This document shows, one piece after another, positions 5,667-9,324 of a stretch of DNA of 9,324 bases; within the stretch, counting starts at the first letter, position 1, and every line of letters starts with the position of its first letter. Origin of the DNA: an uncultured Oscillibacter sp. (GTDB lineage Bacteria; Bacillota; Clostridia; Oscillospirales; Oscillospiraceae); the NCBI GenBank assembly GCA_900548505.1, contig URKI01000066.1, positions 1 through 9,324 of the forward strand. The letters are read 5' to 3'. Both the position numbers and the translations under genes were made by a program. A model generated the notes under the pieces. It made no database searches. It was not told the origin of the DNA and saw only the letters and a program-made list of their open reading frames with translations.

Positions 5667-6575
5667 ATGAAGATGGAGCGGCTCATCGGCATTTTGTCCA
5701 TCCTGCTCCAGCGGGAGAGAGTCACTGCCCCGGAGCTGGCGGAGCAGTTCGAGGTGTCCCGCCGGACCATCCAGCGGGACATTGAGTCATTGTGCCGGGC
5801 GGGCATCCCCATTGCCACCGCCCAGGGCGCGGGCGGCGGCATCTCCATCATGGAGGGCTACCGGGTAGACCGCACGGTGCTCACCGCTCCCGAGATGCAG
5901 GCCATCCTGGCGGGGCTCAGAAGTCTGGACAGCGTCAGCGGAACCAGGCGCTATGCCCAGCTGATGGAGAAGCTGTCCGCCGGGACGGGCGGACTGGTAA
6001 GCGGCGGCGCCCACATGCTCATTGACCTGGCTTCCTGGTACAAGACCAGTCTGCCGCCGAAAATCGAGCGCATCCAGGGAGCCATCGAGCAGCACCGTAC
6101 CATCTGCTTCACCTATTTCTCCCCGAAAGGAGAATCGGTGCGCACCGTCGAGCCCCGCTACCTGGTGTTTCACTGGTCCGCCTGGTATGTGTGGGGCTGG
6201 TGCCGGAGCCGTCAGGATTACCGCCTCTTTAAGCTGAACCGCATGGCGGAGCTCACCGCCGGCGAACCCTTTACCCCGCGCTGCGCACCGCTGCCGGACC
6301 TTGCGCCGGAGCGGGTCTTTCCGGTAAAGTTTCAGGTTGCGGTTCTCTTCGATCCCTCTTGCCGCTGGAGGCTGGTGGAGGAGTACGGCGCGGATTGCTT
6401 CACCGTGGAGCCGGACGGCAGGCTTCGTTTTACCGGCGGCTTTCCCGATGCGGACAGCGCACTGGGCTGGGTGCTGACCTTCGGGGACAAGGCGGAACTG
6501 CTGGAACCGGAGGAACTGCGGCAGCAGCTGGGAACTTTGGCCAAAACCCTGGCCCATCGTTACAGGAGGGATTGA
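5667..6575 (+). CDS. WYL-domain HTH transcriptional regulator
   Basis: 302 residues, the usual length for the family. The N-terminus is a DeoR/HTH_11-type winged helix (2-60): LIGILSILLQ, VTAPELAEQFEVSRRTIQRDIESL with the recognition helix at about 31-41, and the wing GAGGGISI. The WYL domain (about 130-205) has HWSAWYVWGWCRSRQDYRLFKL at 169-190, where WYV replaces the usual WYL triplet, and the conserved Arg in SRQDYRLF. A WCX-like C-terminal extension follows (about 215-300, ending GWVLTFGDKAELLEPEELR). Such proteins bind DNA as dimers and sense nucleic-acid or small ligands through the WYL Sm-like fold. GGGGAG lies 6 bases before the ATG. It heads a compact operon with TfoX-N, GyrI-like and DUF3795 genes. 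Autoregulation and control of the divergent reductase gene are inferred. Confidence 0.93.
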   Translation: MKMERLIGILSILLQRERVTAPELAEQFEVSRRTIQRDIESLCRAGIPIATAQGAGGGISIMEGYRVDRTVLTAPEMQAILAGLRSLDSVSGTRRYAQLMEKLSAGTGGLVSGGAHMLIDLASWYKTSLPPKIERIQGAIEQHRTICFTYFSPKGESVRTVEPRYLVFHWSAWYVWGWCRSRQDYRLFKLNRMAELTAGEPFTPRCAPLPDLAPERVFPVKFQVAVLFDPSCRWRLVEEYGADCFTVEPDGRLRFTGGFPDADSALGWVLTFGDKAELLEPEELRQQLGTLAKTLAHRYRRD

Positions 6576-6576
6576 T

Positions 6577-6900
6577 ATGGCGTCTCATCAGAACTTCGTG
6601 GACTATGTGGCCGAGCAGCTGGCGGAGGCCGGAGCCATCCGCAGCCGAAAGATGTTCGGCGAATACGGCCTTTACTGCAATGAGGTGTTCTTCGCCGTCA
6701 TCTGCGACGATCAGGTGTTTGTCAAGATCACCCCGGCGGGCGAAGCGGCGTTTCCCCAATTGCCCAAGGCTCCGCCCTATGAGGGCGCCAGGGATTACAT
6801 CCGGGTGGAAGATGTGGAGGACCGAGAGCAGATGACGGAGCTGGTGCGCATCACCTGTGAGGCGCTGAAGAGCAAACCCCAAAAGAAGCGGAGGAAATGA
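6577..6900 (+). CDS. TfoX/Sxy N-terminal-domain protein
   Basis: 107 residues, consisting of the TfoX N-terminal domain only: helix NFVDYVAEQL, then RKMFGEYGLYCN (24-35) and VFFAVICDDQVFVKITPAG (37-55), which are the conserved core. The C-terminus is a basic tail (KSKPQKKRRK). Stand-alone proteins of this kind in Firmicutes have no proven function. The competence role of full-length Sxy/TfoX in gammaproteobacteria should not be transferred. GGAGGG sits 6 bases before the ATG, and only one base separates it from the WYL stop, so it is co-transcribed and probably translationally coupled. Confidence 0.9.
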   Translation: MASHQNFVDYVAEQLAEAGAIRSRKMFGEYGLYCNEVFFAVICDDQVFVKITPAGEAAFPQLPKAPPYEGARDYIRVEDVEDREQMTELVRITCEALKSKPQKKRRK

Positions 6901-6902
6901 CG

Positions 6903-7529
6903 ATGGCCTTTGACTACAAAAAAGAATACAAGGAATTCTATCTGCCCGCCAGGACGCCGGGCATCGTTACGGTGCCGGCTATGAACTTTCTGGCCGTGCG
7001 GGGACAGGGTGACCCCAATGAGGCAGACAGCACCTATAAAAAAGCCCTGGGTATGCTCTACGCCGTGGCCTACACCATCAAAATGAGCAAACAGAAGCCG
7101 GAGGGCTATTTTGATTATGTGGTGCCGCCGCTGGAGGGCCTTTGGTGGCAGGAGGGCATTCACGGGGTGGACTACGCTCATAAGAAAGAATTTCAGTGGA
7201 TCTCTCTCATCCGCCTGCCGGAGTTCGTGACAAAAGAGGTCTTTGACTGGGCCATCCGGGAGGCAACGGAAAAGAAACAGCAGGACTTCTCTGCGGTGGA
7301 GTTCTTCTCCTGGGAGGAGGGAGTGTGCGTCCAGTGTATGCATATCGGCCCCTATGACGATGAGCCCGCCACTGTGACCGCCATGACCGAATACGCTCGG
7401 GCACAGGGTTACGAAGCGGACTTTGGGGAAAGCCGATTCCACCACGAGATCTATTTGAGCGATGTGCGGCGGTGCAGACCGGAGCGGCTGAAAACGGTTA
7501 TCCGGCACCCGGTCAGGAGGATACGATGA
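6903..7529 (+). CDS. GyrI-like small-molecule-binding-domain protein
   Basis: 208 residues from the ATG at 6903, preferred over the ATG at 6897. GGAGG (6890-6894) is 8 bases away from the former and only 2 from the latter. Stand-alone GyrI-like/SOUL-fold protein: FYLPARTPGIVTVPAMNFLAVRG (N-terminal strand with the Pro-rich turn), GDPN, LWWQEGI, then MHIGPYDDEPATV and the ending HHEIYLSDVRRCRPERLKTVIR, all characteristic of this group. Relatives bind amphipathic cations or act as hydrolases of reactive compounds, so ligand sensing or detoxification is plausible but unproven. The Trp and Glu residues expected to line the pocket (WWQE) are kept. Two bases follow the TfoX-N stop, and the gene overlaps the next gene by 4 bases. 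Confidence 0.85.
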   Translation: MAFDYKKEYKEFYLPARTPGIVTVPAMNFLAVRGQGDPNEADSTYKKALGMLYAVAYTIKMSKQKPEGYFDYVVPPLEGLWWQEGIHGVDYAHKKEFQWISLIRLPEFVTKEVFDWAIREATEKKQQDFSAVEFFSWEEGVCVQCMHIGPYDDEPATVTAMTEYARAQGYEADFGESRFHHEIYLSDVRRCRPERLKTVIRHPVRRIR

Positions 7530-8083
7530 AAGGCTTTACTCGTACAGAAACCCGCTTCTCCCTCTGCGGGCTCAATTGTGCCCTTTGCTCCATGCATCTG
7601 GGGGGCTATTGTCCCGGCTGCGGCGGGGGAGCAGGGAACCAGAGCTGCCCGATCGCCAGATGCTCCCTGGAGCACGGCGGCCTTCCGTTTTGCTGGGAGT
7701 GCCCGGAGTACCCTTGCCACCGCTACAAAGGCTTTGACGATGGGGATTCCTTTGTCCCGCATCGGAACCGGCAGCAGGATATCAACCAAGCCCAAGAGCT
7801 GGGGCTGGAAGCCTACCTGTCCCAGTTGGAGGAAAAGCGGGCAATTTTAGAGGAACTTCTGGCTCATTACAACGATGGACGCCGCAAGACCTTGTTCAAC
7901 ACGGCGGTCTACCTCCTGTCCCTGGAGGAGCTGCGCTTTGTGATGGCTGCTCTGAACAGCCGGCCGGAGCTGGCCGGGCAGACGGTCAAGGAGCGGGCCC
8001 TCGCCGCTGTGGAGCTGCTTCAGAATGCGGCGGATCGCCGGGGCATCAGTCTGAAGCTCAATAAGAGACCAAAGAAGGGGTGA
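7526..8083 (+). CDS. DUF3795 cysteine-rich protein
   Basis: 185 residues from the ATG at 7526. AGGAGG is 5 bases upstream, and the start overlaps the previous stop as ATGA. The N-terminal third holds ten cysteines (14, 18, 21, 29, 32, 41, 46, 56, 59, 64) in CGLNCALC, GYCPGC, SCPIARC, and CWECPEYPC. This is the DUF3795 pattern and suggests two metal sites (Zn or Fe-S, not decidable by eye). The C-terminal two thirds are helical and charged (about 80-180), ending in a basic RPKKG tail. Function unknown. Its place at the end of a WYL/TfoX-N/GyrI-like operon suggests a shared stress or ligand response, which is inference. Confidence 0.85.
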   Translation: MKGFTRTETRFSLCGLNCALCSMHLGGYCPGCGGGAGNQSCPIARCSLEHGGLPFCWECPEYPCHRYKGFDDGDSFVPHRNRQQDINQAQELGLEAYLSQLEEKRAILEELLAHYNDGRRKTLFNTAVYLLSLEELRFVMAALNSRPELAGQTVKERALAAVELLQNAADRRGISLKLNKRPKKG

Positions 8084-8087
8084 ACCC

Positions 8088-8150
8088 ATGGCGACAGCCA
8101 AGGTGACCGTTTATTTTTCCTGCTCAGTAAATGGGTACGGTAAACGGTGA
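8088..8150 (+). pseudogene. 20-codon stump of a possible fifth cistron
   Basis: The ATG at 8088 is 4 bases after the DUF3795 stop, with AGGGG about 7 bases upstream. It therefore has the spacing and ribosome binding site of a true operon member. It reads MATAKVTVYFSC and stops at TGA after 20 codons. The start looks like a beta strand of a normal protein. It may be a gene lost by deletion, with only its 5' end left, or a real micro-ORF. Too short to place in a family. Confidence 0.4.
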
Positions 8151-8203
8151 CTGCCTCGCCCATACCGTCTGGCGCAGGAAACTTTGTGGAACCCGCCTGC
8201 GCC
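8106..8203. repeat. Cluster of inverted repeats after the WYL operon
   Basis: Three pairs: ACCGTTTA (8106-8113) with TAAACGGT (8141-8148); ACGGTA (8137-8142) with TACCGT (8163-8168); GGCGCAGG (8171-8178) with CCTGCGCC (8196-8203). The first two share bases and exclude each other. None is followed by a T-run on either strand, so they are not standard terminators. Confidence 0.45.
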
Positions 8204-8234
8204 GCTTGCATATACCGCGGGAAGAAACGGTGAG

Positions 8235-8264
8235 TTGTTTTATGGCGCATCTCTGTGATATAGT
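8235..8264 (+). promoter_or_regulatory. Promoter of the DUF3089 lipoprotein gene
   Basis: TTGTTT (8235-8240), an 18-base spacer, and TATAGT (8259-8264) with a TGA extension directly before it (TGn). Start of transcription is predicted near 8271, a leader of about 78 bases. It separates this gene from the WYL operon. Confidence 0.65.
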
Positions 8265-8348
8265 AAACACGCAGAGGTCTGTTCCGAACGATATGCTGTG
8301 ACGGGGCGCTTCTTTGAAGTTGTTTAAAGAAAAAAGGATGATTTACTT

Positions 8349-9277
8349 ATGGGAAAGAAAACAACAGCACTGTTTTTGACGCTGCTCCTTGTGTTCTCTC
8401 TGGCGGGATGCGGAACCACCGAGGAACAGACCTCCGTGTATGCCCAGGCGGAAAACTGGGCCTATCTGGAGACGGACAAAGCCGCGGATGCGGATGTGTT
8501 TTTCATCTGCCCTACCGTCTACGGCGGCGATGAGGACAGCTTCAACATGTCCATGGAGGATGAGACCACCAAAAGCGATTTCCTGGGGGCCACCAACATG
8601 GAAAAGGGCATTTACGACCAGAATGCCCGGTTCTTTGCGCCCTATTACCAGCAGGTGGGACTGAACGTCTATGAGCTGCCGGCGGAGGAGCGGGAAGCTT
8701 ATCTGACCATTGCCTATGAGGATGTGAAGGACGCGTTTACGTACTATCTGGAACATTACAACGACGGCCAGCCCATCATCCTGGCGGGATTCTCCCAGGG
8801 CGCCGACATGAGCATCCGATTGCTGAAAGACTGCTTTGCCGACGAGGAGGTCAACGACCTGCTGGTGGCCTGCTATGCCATCGGCTGGAGCATTACCGAG
8901 GAGGAACTGGCGGAGTATCCCCATCTGCGCTTTGCCTCCGGCGAGGACGATACCGGGGTGATCGTCTCGTTCAACAGCGAAGCGGAGAGTGTCACCGATT
9001 CTTTGATGATCCCAGCCGGGACCCGTACGCTGGCCATCAATCCCCTCAACTGGAAAACCGACGGTACACCTGCCGGGAAAGAGGAGAATCTGGGAGCCTG
9101 CTTTACCGACTATGACGGAAATGTCGTCACCGAGATCCCCCAGCTCACCGGCGCCTATATTGATTCTCAGCGGGGCGCTTTGAAGGTGACGGATGTGACG
9201 CCGGAGGAATATCCGCCGGTACTGCCCATCTTCTCCGACGGTGTATACCACCTGTATGACTATCAGTTCTTCTACCG
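8349..9277 (+). CDS. DUF3089 alpha/beta-hydrolase lipoprotein, cut at 3' end
   Basis: 309 codons are visible before the adapter, no stop reached. Signal peptide with lipobox LAGC: Lys3-Lys4, hydrophobic 7-19, lipidated Cys21, so the protein is expected on the outer face of the membrane. The DUF3089 order is visible: VFFICPTVYGG (50-60), NARFFAPYYQQVG (92-104), AYEDVKDAFTYYLE (122-135), nucleophile elbow GFSQG with Ser149, then VSFNSEA and AINPLNWKTDG. The last genomic residues YHLYDYQFFY match the end-of-domain motif, so only a few residues are probably lost. DUF3089 enzymes are serine hydrolases of unknown substrate. AAGGATG is about 8 bases upstream of the ATG. A 302-codon antisense ORF across it is a shadow. 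Confidence 0.88.
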
Positions 9278-9324
9278 CTGTCTCTTATACACATCTCCGA
9301 GCCCACGAGACCGGAGCCTATCTC
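9278..9324 (+). other. Nextera adapter and index left in the assembly
   Basis: 9278-9296 is the 19-base Tn5 mosaic end (CTGTCTCTTATACACATCT). 9297-9311 is the read-2 adapter extension CCGAGCCCACGAGAC. 9312-9319 (CGGAGCCT) sits where the i7 index belongs, and 9320-9324 (ATCTC) starts the P7 sequence. This is library DNA, not genome. Confidence 0.98.

Noticed and set aside
5787..6557. 256-codon minus-strand ORF opposite the WYL regulator
   Set aside because: Shadow of a GC-rich gene. The sense strand has clear HTH and WYL motifs; the antisense protein shows no family pattern.
6795..7508. 237-codon minus-strand ORF
   Set aside because: Covers the GyrI-like gene in antisense; no ribosome binding site or motif.
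8343..9251. 302-codon minus-strand ORF opposite the DUF3089 gene
   Set aside because: Open by codon bias only. The plus strand has promoter, ribosome binding site, lipobox and GFSQG.
9278..9296. Mosaic end as a real Tn5-type transposon end
   Set aside because: It continues into Nextera adapter, index and P7 bases, which only a library molecule has.
1..9324. CRISPR array, tRNA/rRNA, integrase or transposase
   Set aside because: No regularly spaced repeats, cloverleaf, rRNA segments or recombinase motifs were seen on either strand.

Overview
The window looks like a contig end from a draft assembly of a gut-type Clostridia bacterium (Oscillospiraceae/Lachnospiraceae-like; inferred from gene families, strong GGAGG ribosome binding sites, compact operons and moderately high GC in the right two thirds). 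The last 47 bases are not genomic. They match the Illumina Nextera read-2 adapter plus an index, so the final gene is cut by an adapter and not by biology.

Left part (1-1956) is more A/T-rich and poorly packed. It holds 328 bases without a convincing gene. It also holds an unrecognised 442-residue minus-strand coiled-coil protein with a distinctive C-terminal domain, whose true 5' end is missing or disrupted. A roughly 300-base gap with potential RNA/DNA structure follows. The minus-strand pair at 1957-2859 encodes a YcxB-like two-helix membrane protein and a small membrane-anchored or lipoprotein-like protein, ending in a near-perfect terminator.

Middle part (2900-4560): plus-strand genes for a membrane-anchored alpha/beta hydrolase (170-base leader) and a flavodoxin. 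The flavodoxin promoter is close to consensus and carries two abutting 14-bp palindromes. A hairpin terminator at 4527-4559 can serve both the flavodoxin and the convergent gene.

Right part (4558-8150) is a divergent gene cluster. To the left run a RibD/DHFR-like reductase and a GNAT acetyltransferase. To the right run a WYL-domain regulator, a TfoX N-terminal-domain protein, a GyrI-like domain protein and a cysteine-rich DUF3795 protein, all separated by -4 to +2 bases. After these comes a 20-codon ORF that looks like the stump of a fifth cistron. Both directions have recognisable promoters in a shared 126-base region, so the WYL protein may control both (inference).

The last gene (8349 onward) is a DUF3089 alpha/beta-hydrolase lipoprotein with its own promoter. 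It is nearly complete when the adapter begins at 9278. No tRNA, rRNA, CRISPR array, transposase or integrase was seen. The best candidate for something undescribed is the 442-residue coiled-coil protein. The rest belongs to known families, several of them functionally uncharacterised.
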